Below the pieces are notes generated by a model, which did not search any database, was not told where the DNA came from, and saw only the letters and a program-made list of their open reading frames with translations. The position numbers were made by a program, and so were the translations under genes. From contig CAZTJA010000142.1 of NCBI GenBank assembly GCA_964613745.1, positions 1 through 6,301 of the forward strand: 6,301 nucleotides of DNA. The letters are read 5' to 3'. Source of the stretch: CAZTJA01 sp964613745. GTDB lineage: Bacteria > Desulfobacterota > Desulfomonilia > Desulfomonilales > Desulfomonilaceae. Below are positions 1-6,301 of this stretch, piece after piece (the stretch's first letter is position 1; the number at the start of each line of letters is the position of its first letter).

Positions 1-102
1 AAGAAAACAGAGGTAAAGAATTATCCCACGGTCGCCAAACCCCCCAAACCCGGTGATGATGGATGGTCTGAACTAATTATGGGATCTTTCGGTAAAAATT
101 AA
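1..102 (+). CDS. C-terminal end of an unidentified protein (5' truncated by window edge)
   Basis: Reading from base 1, the frame stays open for 33 codons and ends at TAA (100-102). The residues include a Lys/Pro-rich stretch (VAKPPKPGDDGWSEL, about residues 11-25) and end in MGSFGKN. The two other plus-strand frames close within this stretch. It reads like a polar, flexible C-terminal tail, but it is too short to assign to a family. Its stop lies 203 bp before the next gene, so the two are probably transcribed separately. A 33-codon open run in AT-rich DNA could occur by chance, so this is a tentative call. Confidence 0.45.
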   Translation, partial: KKTEVKNYPTVAKPPKPGDDGWSELIMGSFGKN

Positions 103-197
103 GTTTTATTTTAATCGACCCAAGCTCAATTACTTCCTATCTAAGGTCCAAACAATCCCAATTCAATTCTTATTGGCTAAACACGTGAATTAATTGC

Positions 198-226
198 TTG
201 ACACAGATGTTTTGCGCACGTAAGCA
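198..226 (+). promoter_or_regulatory. Possible sigma-70-type promoter for the beta-barrel gene
   Basis: A perfect -35 hexamer, TTGACA (198-203), is followed after 17 nt by TAAGCA (221-226), which is a poor -10 match. CATTAA (225-230) is a slightly better hexamer but at a 21-nt spacing. If used, the promoter would leave a 5' leader of roughly 70 nt before the ATG at 306. The -35 match and position support it; the weak -10 makes the call tentative. Confidence 0.3.
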
Positions 227-290
227 TTAACAATTCATTTACATTAGTTCAAGACTATTCACCGGCATCAGTCGATGATTATAGCCGATT

Positions 291-297
291 AGAGGGG
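291..297 (+). promoter_or_regulatory. Shine-Dalgarno sequence for the beta-barrel gene
   Basis: AGAGGGG lies 8 nt upstream of the ATG at 306. It supports that start, which is also the one that gives the protein an N-terminal signal peptide. Confidence 0.7.
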
Positions 298-305
298 TTG
301 GTTTT

Positions 306-1487
306 ATGGTAAGGGAAAGCTCTCGCCCAAGATTCTTTCTTTTGGCATTTCTCATTTGCTGTTCATTGTTAACCGCAAACGCCTTCGGTCAAAGCATTCC
401 TGCTCCATTTTCCAACACTTGGATCCCATGGAACAATTCACAATTTTCCGTAACAACTTCAGCCTTAATTGGAGTAGAAAACTTCGGCATCAACTTCAAC
501 CTTCCCACGTCGTTTTCCGCTCTCGATCTGAGTTTAAGACGATCCGTATTACCGCTGGGCAGATTCGGCCTATTGGTAAATTTTGGTGATCGTTTTACGT
601 TATTTGCGAATGCAGAAGGAACTTTGTCGAAAAATGTCTCTTTTCAAACCAAAGACGAACCATTTGGAGCAACTATAGACTGGAATGGATCCAGGTTGCG
701 ACATGGCAGTCTTGAACTTGGTTTCCTCTACGACTTGTCCGCCTACAATCCTTACGACCTCTCTGTAATAGGAGGCCTTCGTTGGTACAAATTATCCGCG
801 ACTTTTGATGGTCCAAGTTTCAACTACTCTGCGGCCGGAAGCAAACCTCTCGGACCTTTTAGTACATTGGATTATAGTCATTCCAGTTCAAATGGGTACG
901 ACGGAGATATAAACGTTCCCATCTTTATCCCGTATTTCGGTTTGCAGCTCAGTGGAGCTAATTACCGCGCGACCTTTGTCGGCAGCCCGTTTGCCTCTGT
1001 GCAATTAAAATTGCCGTTCGATTCGTATCAGTCACAATCGCTAAACATATCTGCCGGTAACACTTTCCCGACCTGCAAGACTCGCTTCTGGCTATTATGG
1101 GTCCTTGATTACCAGCGCTCCGAATCCGAAGCCACTCAATTGAGCTATCAGTTCGATAAATCAGGGATATTCTTGGAAGGCACCTTTGACTATGACATGT
1201 ACAAGAGTTCTCGGTTTGGGCTGAGCTTTTGGTCTCGTGGTCAATTCATGAGCTTCCGAGGCAACGGAACCACCGGATGGAGCATTGATGGACAAGAGAA
1301 AATGACGTTTTCAATCCAGGCCGATTTCTGGAGATTTCGGCAAGGAGGATGGCATTTCTTGACTAACTTCTGGGACGTCTCTGCCGCAAATAGTTTCAAT
1401 TATTCTGCAAACGGGTCGGATTCAGGAAGAGGGTCATTGAACATCTACAATTGTGCGTTTGGTATTTCGGGTTCCGTAGCGTTCTGA
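306..1487 (+). CDS. Exported protein, predicted outer-membrane beta-barrel of unknown function
   Basis: This is a 393-residue protein of no family I recognise. The N-terminus is a typical Sec signal peptide: a basic n-region with Arg3, Arg7 and Arg9, a hydrophobic core at about residues 10-22, and AxA-like cleavage sites near TANA (23-26) or FGQ (27-29). Cys18 and Cys19 sit inside the core and do not form a lipobox. The mature part has no further long hydrophobic helix. It consists of short alternating polar/hydrophobic stretches rich in aromatic residues, Gly, Ser and Asn, consistent with amphipathic beta-strands joined by polar loops. The last residue is Phe, in a strand ending GISGSVAF, which resembles the C-terminal signature recognised by the BAM outer-membrane assembly machinery. 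The start has a good Shine-Dalgarno sequence. The gene ends in tandem stops (TGATGA), 52 bp before the DUF4442 gene. The beta-barrel topology is an inference; a secreted beta-sandwich protein is the alternative. Substrate and role are unknown. Confidence 0.8.
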   Translation: MVRESSRPRFFLLAFLICCSLLTANAFGQSIPAPFSNTWIPWNNSQFSVTTSALIGVENFGINFNLPTSFSALDLSLRRSVLPLGRFGLLVNFGDRFTLFANAEGTLSKNVSFQTKDEPFGATIDWNGSRLRHGSLELGFLYDLSAYNPYDLSVIGGLRWYKLSATFDGPSFNYSAAGSKPLGPFSTLDYSHSSSNGYDGDINVPIFIPYFGLQLSGANYRATFVGSPFASVQLKLPFDSYQSQSLNISAGNTFPTCKTRFWLLWVLDYQRSESEATQLSYQFDKSGIFLEGTFDYDMYKSSRFGLSFWSRGQFMSFRGNGTTGWSIDGQEKMTFSIQADFWRFRQGGWHFLTNFWDVSAANSFNYSANGSDSGRGSLNIYNCAFGISGSVAF

Positions 1488-1539
1488 TGAGCTTCCTATG
1501 AACACAATCAGCGATTGTTGCTTCCCTGATTAGCCAATT

Positions 1540-2001
1540 ATGGACCATAGGTTTTTTAAATTTTTACTGAATGTATATCCTCCTTACTGGGGCACCGGCA
1601 TAGCCATAAGCAAAGTCACCCCGGACTTTCGAGAAGTGATCGTCCGGATGAATCTAAGATTCTATAACCGTAATTACGTGAAGACCCACTTCGGCGGTTC
1701 ACTGTACGCCATGACGGACCCTTTCTACATGTTGATGCTCATTCAGATCTTGGGAAAAGATTACGTAGTTTGGGACAAGGCTGCAAAAATCGAATTCATC
1801 AAACCGGGAAAAGGAACGGTCACGGCCGTGTTCAAAATTAATTCGGAAATCCTGGCGAAGATCCATAAAAACACGAAAGGAGGAGAAAAGTTTCTTCTGG
1901 AACTTCCGGTAAACGTCACCGATGAGCAAAATGAAACAGTCGCAACCGTTTTAAAAACCGTATACATCCGGAAAAAGAATACCCGCCTGACCAATTCATG
2001 A
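1540..2001 (+). CDS. DUF4442 family protein, hotdog-fold (acyl-CoA thioesterase-like)
   Basis: This 153-residue protein looks like the DUF4442 (YiiD C-terminal/PaaI-like) branch of the hotdog superfamily, and its length is typical for a single-domain member. Features that match are an N-terminal FLLNVYPPYWGTGI segment (9-21), the central HFGGSLYAMTD motif (50-60) at the start of the long hotdog helix, and a following strand region with AKIEFIKPGKGTV (82-94). Hotdog proteins of this kind usually act as homo-oligomeric thioesterases on acyl-CoA or acyl-ACP, but DUF4442 members are mostly uncharacterised and the substrate here cannot be read from sequence. There is no signal peptide or membrane helix, so it is probably cytoplasmic. 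The ATG at 1540 is nearly forced: an in-frame TAG lies two codons upstream (1531-1533), and the conserved N-terminus starts close behind the Met. No clear Shine-Dalgarno sequence precedes it, so expression may be low or may depend on translation of the upstream gene. Confidence 0.8.
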   Translation: MDHRFFKFLLNVYPPYWGTGIAISKVTPDFREVIVRMNLRFYNRNYVKTHFGGSLYAMTDPFYMLMLIQILGKDYVVWDKAAKIEFIKPGKGTVTAVFKINSEILAKIHKNTKGGEKFLLELPVNVTDEQNETVATVLKTVYIRKKNTRLTNS

Positions 2002-2097
2002 TCATTGTCATCTTTATCAACTTTGTGCTTCGTACCGACTTCATCGCACCACGCAACGCATCCCCTAAAAAAAAGATTAAATTATCATCAGAGAACT

Positions 2098-3144
2098 ATG
2101 AAGGGGCGAAAGATGATCACAGATCTACTATTGATACTGGTGCTTGGAGCAATGGTACTGACGGCAAATGCAACAACGAATCACGAGCGGGCCGTCTTCG
2201 CGGGCGGTTGCTTTTGGTGCGTAGAATCTGCTTTTTCAAAGGTGCCGGGCGTAATCAAGGTGGTTTCAGGCTACTCGGGCGGAAAAGGCGAGAATCCCAC
2301 ATATGAGGATTATTACAAAAAAGGCCACGTAGAAGTTATAGAGATAACCTATGATCCATCCGTGGTTTCGTATGAAAAACTCCTGGAGATATTCTGGCGA
2401 CAAATTGATCCGACGGATGCAGGTGGCCAGTTCGTTGATCGAGGGCCGCATTATCGATCAATTATTTATTATCTCAACGATGAGCAAAAGTCCAAAGCCG
2501 AAAAGTCGAAACAGGATCTCGAAAAATCAGGAAGATTTAACAAGCCGATTGTGACCGAAATTCTTCCAGGCGGAAAGTTCTGGGCCGCCGAAGACTATCA
2601 TCAGGATTATCACGAAAAGAATCCGCTCAGGTACAAGTATTACAGGCTCAATTCCGGTCGTGATCAGTATATCGAAAGCGTTTGGGGAAAAGACAAGGAA
2701 GCTTCGAGTTCAAGTATGAAATCCAAAGAAGAATTGAAGAAGAAATTAAACCCATTGCAGTACCGCGTTACTCAAGAAGATGGAACCGAACCTCCGTTCA
2801 ACAATGAATATTGGGATAACAAGAAAGAAGGAATCTATGTAGATATAGTTTCCGGGGAACCGCTTTTTAGTTCCAAGGATAAATATGATTCGGGAACGGG
2901 TTGGCCGAGTTTCGTACGACCAATCAATCCTGATGCCGTGAGGGAAAAAGAAGACAATAGTCTGTTCTCCAGGCGTATAGAAGTAAGGAGCAAGAAATCG
3001 GATTCTCATTTAGGTCATGTGTTCACGGACGGCCCAAGACCTACTGGACTGCGTTACTGTATGAATTCGGCGGCCTTGAAATTTATTCCCAAAGAAGACC
3101 TCGACAAGGAAGGTTACGCTGAGTACAAGCGATTATTCGAGTAA
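2098..3144 (+). CDS. msrAB: Exported bifunctional methionine sulfoxide reductase MsrA-MsrB
   Basis: This protein reduces both S- and R-epimers of methionine sulfoxide in oxidised proteins. From the ATG at 2098 it has 348 residues. A signal peptide occupies about 1-25 (KGRK n-region, LLLILVLGAMVL core, possible cleavage after ANA), placing the enzyme in the periplasm. The MsrA domain spans about 30-197, with GGCFWCVE (36-43): Cys38 is the catalytic cysteine and Cys41 the only candidate resolving cysteine. A charged linker (about 198-218) leads to the MsrB domain (about 219-345), with SGTGWPSF (265-272), SHLGHVF (303-309) and catalytic Cys321 in RYCMNSAAL. The four zinc-site cysteines usual in MsrB are replaced (Asp249, Ser252, Ser298, Ser301), and the usual resolving-cysteine position is Thr267. 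The frame also opens at an ATG at 2005, but that extension precedes the signal peptide and looks non-coding. The ATG at 2113 has a better Shine-Dalgarno sequence (AAGGGG, 2101-2106) but loses the basic n-region. The gene lies 96 bp after the DUF4442 gene and ends just before a terminator. Confidence 0.93.
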   Translation: MKGRKMITDLLLILVLGAMVLTANATTNHERAVFAGGCFWCVESAFSKVPGVIKVVSGYSGGKGENPTYEDYYKKGHVEVIEITYDPSVVSYEKLLEIFWRQIDPTDAGGQFVDRGPHYRSIIYYLNDEQKSKAEKSKQDLEKSGRFNKPIVTEILPGGKFWAAEDYHQDYHEKNPLRYKYYRLNSGRDQYIESVWGKDKEASSSSMKSKEELKKKLNPLQYRVTQEDGTEPPFNNEYWDNKKEGIYVDIVSGEPLFSSKDKYDSGTGWPSFVRPINPDAVREKEDNSLFSRRIEVRSKKSDSHLGHVFTDGPRPTGLRYCMNSAALKFIPKEDLDKEGYAEYKRLFE

Positions 3145-3151
3145 TTATTCG

Positions 3152-3178
3152 ACGGTCACCTTCTTGGGTGACCGTTTT
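3152..3178 (+). terminator. Rho-independent terminator after msrAB
   Basis: A perfect 9-bp inverted repeat, ACGGTCACC (3152-3160) and GGTGACCGT (3167-3175), encloses a 6-nt TTCTTG loop and runs directly into a short T tract. It starts 8 bp after the msrAB stop codon. The minus-strand polymerase genes converge on this point, so the hairpin may also help end their transcript, although the T tract in that direction is poor. Confidence 0.85.
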
Positions 3179-3253
3179 ATTTCATCAATCCTTCTCCCAT
3201 TTGAATGCTACATTTTTGTTTGCTTTGTAGATGTTGGAATCATTCAACCGTTG

Positions 3254-3715
3254 TCATGATTCATTAAGCTTGCGTGAAAGTAACTTCGGGAGCGTGCCTG
3301 TCCAATTTGTTAAAATTTTTTGAACAATAATCGAAATCGCCAAGCCATTTCCCTGCCTTTGTAATTTCCCTTCAACGGTAAGGACCGTGCTTGTCAAAAT
3401 ATGGCGAGCATAGAGTTTTTGGATTTTTGGGAATACCACCAGATCTATTAACCCGGATTCATCTTCCAATGTGATGAACATAACCCGCTTGCCCGATTTC
3501 GTAGGAGGGGTATGTACAATCACGAGCATTCCTGACACCGTAACCTTCCGACCTGAAGGAATGTGACGTAAGTTTTTCGCCATGACAACATTGAGAGCGG
3601 CAAAATCGTCCCGCAATGGAGCAAGTGGATGCCCATGGCAGAATACATTCATCGAATTCGATTCATTCCAGGTTTTTAGCAAATTGGACTTTGAATCTGG
3701 ATCACATGCATTCAC
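3254..3715 (-). CDS. C-terminal OB-fold part of a split DnaE2/ImuC DNA polymerase
   Basis: This 153-residue reading frame encodes what is normally the C-terminus of the error-prone polymerase III alpha subunit. GHPLAPLRDDF (28-38) matches the GHP motif that leads into the OB domain of DnaE proteins. The OB fold spans about 57-135, with GRKVTVSGMLVIV (55-67), FITLEDESGLIDLVVFP (80-96) and a VEGKLQRQG strand-turn (114-122). The protein ends shortly after the fold, as DnaE2/ImuC proteins do, and lacks the long tau-binding tail of replicative DnaE. In the family the domain binds single-stranded DNA near the polymerase. The frame is +1 relative to the catalytic part and overlaps it by 14 bp. It can start at GTG 3715-3713, which has an AGAGG Shine-Dalgarno sequence 6 nt upstream; an in-frame TAA lies a few codons further upstream. 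It is either a separately translated, coupled subunit or the tail of a frameshifted gene. The domain identity is firm; the start and independence are not. Confidence 0.75.
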   Translation of the reverse strand: MNACDPDSKSNLLKTWNESNSMNVFCHGHPLAPLRDDFAALNVVMAKNLRHIPSGRKVTVSGMLVIVHTPPTKSGKRVMFITLEDESGLIDLVVFPKIQKLYARHILTSTVLTVEGKLQRQGNGLAISIIVQKILTNWTGTLPKLLSRKLNES

Positions 3716-6301
3716 GACAGACCTCTTGGCTTAAAATCCATTCTTTGTCCACGCCGTCCAAAGCGCCTGCACAAGAGAGAATAGTAAGAATCGTTTCCGA
3801 AGGAGAAAATCGTGTTATGAAATCTTGGGTGCAGCTAAATGGGCCTCGCCTTTGCCGTTCGGAAACAATTCTCCGGGCAATAGCAGGGCCGATTCCGTTG
3901 ACCGCCGTTAATGGAACTCGGATACAGGAGCCTTCCAGAAAATATTCGAGCTTACTTGAGTTCACATGTGGGCCATAAATCGGAATTCCTTTTCTCCTTG
4001 CTTCATTGAGAATCACCCAAGCCGGATAACTCCCAACATGCCCGGCATTGAGCAATCCAACATAGAATGCTCCAGGATAATGAGCTTTAAGAAAAGCGCT
4101 TTGATAAGTTATGTGAGCGAATGAAGCAGCATGAGCCTTGCAAAATCCAAAGGATGCGAAAGCGGCTACTCTCGCAAAAACCTCCTCCGCCAATTCCGGA
4201 GTATGACCTTTGTTTAAGGCACCCCCGATGAATTCCTTTTTAAGGGAAACCATAATTTGAGAGCAGCGGTCCTTTGTCATTGCTCTGCGAAATCTGTCCG
4301 CTTGAGCAAAAGAGAATCCTGCGAACACATGTGCAATTTTCAAAACCTGTTCTTGATAAAGGATGACCCCGTAAGTTTCGTCTAAAACGGTATCAAGATC
4401 AGGATGAGAGCGTGGAACAACTTCTTGTTTGTTTCGCCTTTTCACATAATTATCCACCATGTCCCCTTCAACGGGGCCGGGACGAAAAAGGCTGATTTCT
4501 GCAATAAGATCTCCGAAATGGTTCGGCAAAAGCCTTGCCACAAGATTCCGCTGGCCGGGAGATTCAAGCTGAAAAACACCAACCGTATCCGAGCTTCGGA
4601 GCAGAGAGTAGGTCTTCTTATTATCTAAAGGCACATTCGCAAGATCTAATGAGATACCTTTTTTCCAGAGTACTTCCAGAGCCTTACGAATCGCCGTATG
4701 CATCCTCAGTCCGAGGATATCCAGCTTTAATAACCCAAGAATATCAATGTCGTCTTTATCCAATTGACCTAATGGAAGACCCTGGGGAGACTCCCCGATG
4801 GGGGTCCAATCTTTAATTTCACCCGGTGTAAGTAATACACCGCCCAAATGGGTTGAACATTGATACGGCAAACGAACCAATTGGGCCGCGATATCCGCTA
4901 AAAAAGGCTCCTTTTTAAGAGGCGAGTTTTTTAGCTCAGGTAATTCTTCCAGAGCCGCATTCAAGTCTCCGCCTCGCAATGACCAAGGTAAACATGATGC
5001 CAACCGATCTATTTCCTTCAAAGGATATCCCAAAGCACGTGCAGTTAGGCGAACGGCACTGCGGGCCTTAAAACTAAGGATCGTTCCTACCATTGCACTC
5101 TGCTGGGGGAACCGGTCCATCAAGAACCGGAGCACCTCATCACGGCGTTCCGAATCGAAATCAATATCGATATCCGGCATATCAGATCGAGCTTCATTCA
5201 TGAATCGTTCAAAGAGTAGGTTATGTTCCAGCGGATCAACCCCACCAAGGAGAATATGAGTGACAAGGCTGCCGGCGGCGGATCCTCTGATGCTGCTCCT
5301 AATCCCCCGGGATCGCGCAAAATCCACAACAGTCCTTGACAAAAGAAATACGTCGGCCATTTTTTGCTTGGTAATGAGTGCCAATTCATGATCGATCTGC
5401 CGCATATAATGAATCGGTAGAGGCTTATATATTTTTGCGGCATCCCTGAAACAGAGATGTACGAGCTTTTTTGCGGCCTTTTCAGGTTCCTGAAATACCG
5501 GAGGATGGGATTTTCCTATGGGCATAGAAAAACCGGCGCAAAGTTCGGCAATCTTCAAAGTATTTTCAATGGCTTCATGATAAGGAACCCTCCGCATCAT
5601 TTCTTCACCGGAAGCCAGAAAAAAAGAATTATTGGGGAGGGGCTTCACATCCCGATGGTGGTGTTCGCGCTGTATGTCCACTAATGTTTTATGGAGCACA
5701 TAATCCTGAGCTTTTAAAAAAGTGACCTGATTGGTGGCAACAAGGGGGATGCCGAGACCGAAAGCTAGTTTAGCTGTGGACTCCATGACCCGCAAAGATT
5801 CCTGGATCTCGGATGCAGACTTGCCGTGATTTTGGAGGATCAAAAATAAATGATCAGGGTTGTGGAGCACGCCCCTCAAATCCTCGACGGCATATTCGGC
5901 AAGATCGAAATTATCGCGTATGACGGCTGCTCGAATACGTGAATTTCGTCCCCCCGCCAGGCAGATCAATCCTTTGGACCAATGAGCCAAATCCTGTCTG
6001 GTAATGAGGTTTTTCGGGGTTGTTCCACCATTTATAACAATGGATAAAAGGCGGCATAGATTTCCATATGACCGGAAGTCCGTTGCGAGAAGAATTATGT
6101 CGGACGAATCCCAGATGGGAAGTTTCGCTCCTATGATGGGTTGAATTCCTGTTTTTACGGCCTCTTTATAAAATTGCACCGCTCCATGGAGACCGGTATC
6201 CGTCAATGCCACGGATTTTTGTCCCAAAGCGATTACGTGTTCAATGAGCGCCTGGGGAGTAAAAGCACCCCAAAGAAAGCTGAAACTGCTTTGCACTTCT
6301 A
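3702..6301 (-). CDS. dnaE2: Error-prone DNA polymerase III alpha subunit DnaE2/ImuC, catalytic part (5' end beyond the window)
   Basis: This is a C-family DNA polymerase, of the type that in other bacteria works with ImuA/ImuB in SOS-induced mutagenic translesion synthesis. Numbering is from the GTG at 6296 (864 residues). The frame stays open to the window edge, and the codons before the GTG fit the family's N-terminal strand, so the true start probably lies outside. A PHP-like domain (about 1-210) opens with SSFSFLWGAFTP, close to the DnaE2 pattern SNFSFLRGASHP, but its metal-binding motifs look degraded. The polymerase core includes RGSAAGSL (337-344), PDIDIDFD (374-381) with probable catalytic Asp377 and Asp379, STHLGGVLL (481-489), KLDILGLR (524-531) with the third catalytic Asp526, FRPGPVEGDMV (604-614), ILYQEQVL (645-652), DRFRRAM (667-673) and FGFCKAHAASFA (716-727). 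A helix-hairpin-helix lies at about 793-815, followed by GALDG (844-848). The frame ends at TGA (3704-3702) before the OB fold, which continues in an overlapping +1 frame. Together the two parts give about 1,015 residues, a normal DnaE2/ImuC length. Confidence 0.9.
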   Translation of the reverse strand, partial: EVQSSFSFLWGAFTPQALIEHVIALGQKSVALTDTGLHGAVQFYKEAVKTGIQPIIGAKLPIWDSSDIILLATDFRSYGNLCRLLSIVINGGTTPKNLITRQDLAHWSKGLICLAGGRNSRIRAAVIRDNFDLAEYAVEDLRGVLHNPDHLFLILQNHGKSASEIQESLRVMESTAKLAFGLGIPLVATNQVTFLKAQDYVLHKTLVDIQREHHHRDVKPLPNNSFFLASGEEMMRRVPYHEAIENTLKIAELCAGFSMPIGKSHPPVFQEPEKAAKKLVHLCFRDAAKIYKPLPIHYMRQIDHELALITKQKMADVFLLSRTVVDFARSRGIRSSIRGSAAGSLVTHILLGGVDPLEHNLLFERFMNEARSDMPDIDIDFDSERRDEVLRFLMDRFPQQSAMVGTILSFKARSAVRLTARALGYPLKEIDRLASCLPWSLRGGDLNAALEELPELKNSPLKKEPFLADIAAQLVRLPYQCSTHLGGVLLTPGEIKDWTPIGESPQGLPLGQLDKDDIDILGLLKLDILGLRMHTAIRKALEVLWKKGISLDLANVPLDNKKTYSLLRSSDTVGVFQLESPGQRNLVARLLPNHFGDLIAEISLFRPGPVEGDMVDNYVKRRNKQEVVPRSHPDLDTVLDETYGVILYQEQVLKIAHVFAGFSFAQADRFRRAMTKDRCSQIMVSLKKEFIGGALNKGHTPELAEEVFARVAAFASFGFCKAHAASFAHITYQSAFLKAHYPGAFYVGLLNAGHVGSYPAWVILNEARRKGIPIYGPHVNSSKLEYFLEGSCIRVPLTAVNGIGPAIARRIVSERQRRGPFSCTQDFITRFSPSETILTILSCAGALDGVDKEWILSQEVCRECM
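3721..3727 (-). promoter_or_regulatory. Shine-Dalgarno-like site before the GTG of the OB-fold reading frame
   Basis: On the minus strand AAGAGGT lies inside the last codons of the catalytic frame. Its AGAGG core is 6 nt upstream of GTG 3715-3713. The spacing suits initiation or re-initiation after the TGA at 3704-3702, which lies just inside the downstream frame. This is the main sequence argument for a functional split rather than a simple frameshift, but a 5-base match can arise by chance. Confidence 0.4.

Larger units (their letters stand above)
103..305. other. AT-rich intergenic region upstream of the beta-barrel gene
   Basis: No coding frame is supported here. The region is rich in AATT runs and contains a weak inverted repeat, CCAAT/ATTGG (158-162 and 172-176, 9-nt loop), a CACGTG palindrome (182-187), a TTGACA box (198-203) and the Shine-Dalgarno sequence of the next gene (291-297). 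I see no convincing terminator for the upstream partial gene. The only candidate hairpin (TAAAA/TTTTA around 93-108) is a short, AT-only stem. Confidence 0.6.

Noticed and set aside
103..305. A LexA/SOS box in the left intergenic region.
   Set aside because: No CTGT-N8-ACAG or GAAC-N4-GTTC type palindrome is present. The region is also not upstream of the polymerase.
1505..1517. A small hairpin (CAATC/GATTG, 3-nt loop) between the beta-barrel and DUF4442 genes.
   Set aside because: The 5-bp stem has low GC content and is not followed by a T run, so it is not a credible terminator.
2005..2097. An N-terminal extension of msrAB beginning at ATG 2005.
   Set aside because: It would put 31 non-conserved residues in front of a well-formed signal peptide, and it lies in the spacer after the DUF4442 gene.
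3179..3253. A separate terminator for the minus-strand polymerase genes (GTTG-AAT/ATTCAAC near 3234-3249).
   Set aside because: The inverted repeat has a bulge, almost no loop and no following U tract in the minus direction.
3702..3727. A prfB-like programmed +1 frameshift site joining the two polymerase frames.
   Set aside because: The stop codon is preceded by AUG rather than a slippery CUU, and the Shine-Dalgarno-like element is too far upstream (about 17 nt from the stop) to match that mechanism. Other frameshift mechanisms cannot be excluded.
3616..3978. A plus-strand reading frame of 120 codons.
   Set aside because: It lies opposite the polymerase frames, shows no family features, and its codons mirror the conserved minus-strand protein. 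The other plus-strand frames inside 4404-4816 and 5457-5684 were dropped for the same reason.

Overview
The window looks like chromosomal DNA from a Gram-negative (diderm) bacterium of moderate GC content, in the mid-40s percent by eye. The evidence is a secreted, probable outer-membrane beta-barrel protein ending in Phe, a methionine sulfoxide reductase with a signal peptide, and a DnaE2/ImuC-type polymerase, a family found mainly in Gram-negative bacteria and actinobacteria. I cannot name the phylum from the sequence alone. There are no tRNAs, rRNAs, CRISPR arrays, transposases or integrases.

The left part is on the plus strand. It starts with the last 33 codons of a probable gene cut by the window edge (1-102), followed by about 200 bp of AT-rich intergenic DNA carrying a TTGACA box. 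Next come a predicted exported beta-barrel protein (306-1487), a DUF4442 hotdog-fold, thioesterase-like protein (1540-2001), and an exported MsrA-MsrB fusion (2098-3144). The msrAB gene ends at a clear Rho-independent terminator (3152-3178). The three genes are co-directional with gaps of 52 and 96 bp and could form a loose operon. They share no obvious pathway beyond two of them acting in the cell envelope.

The right part is on the minus strand and converges on the terminator. It encodes an error-prone DNA polymerase III alpha subunit (DnaE2/ImuC) in two pieces. The long piece (3702-6301, running off the right edge) has the PHP remnant, all polymerase catalytic residues and the helix-hairpin-helix region. 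The short piece (3254-3715) has the GHP motif and the C-terminal OB fold. The pieces overlap by 14 bp in different frames with no apparent loss of family sequence. The second begins with GTG behind a good Shine-Dalgarno sequence. This is either a recent frameshift or sequencing error, or a real split, translationally coupled polymerase.

The two main oddities are this split polymerase and an MsrB domain that has lost all four zinc-site cysteines and the usual resolving cysteine. I see no convincing sign of a wholly new multi-gene system.
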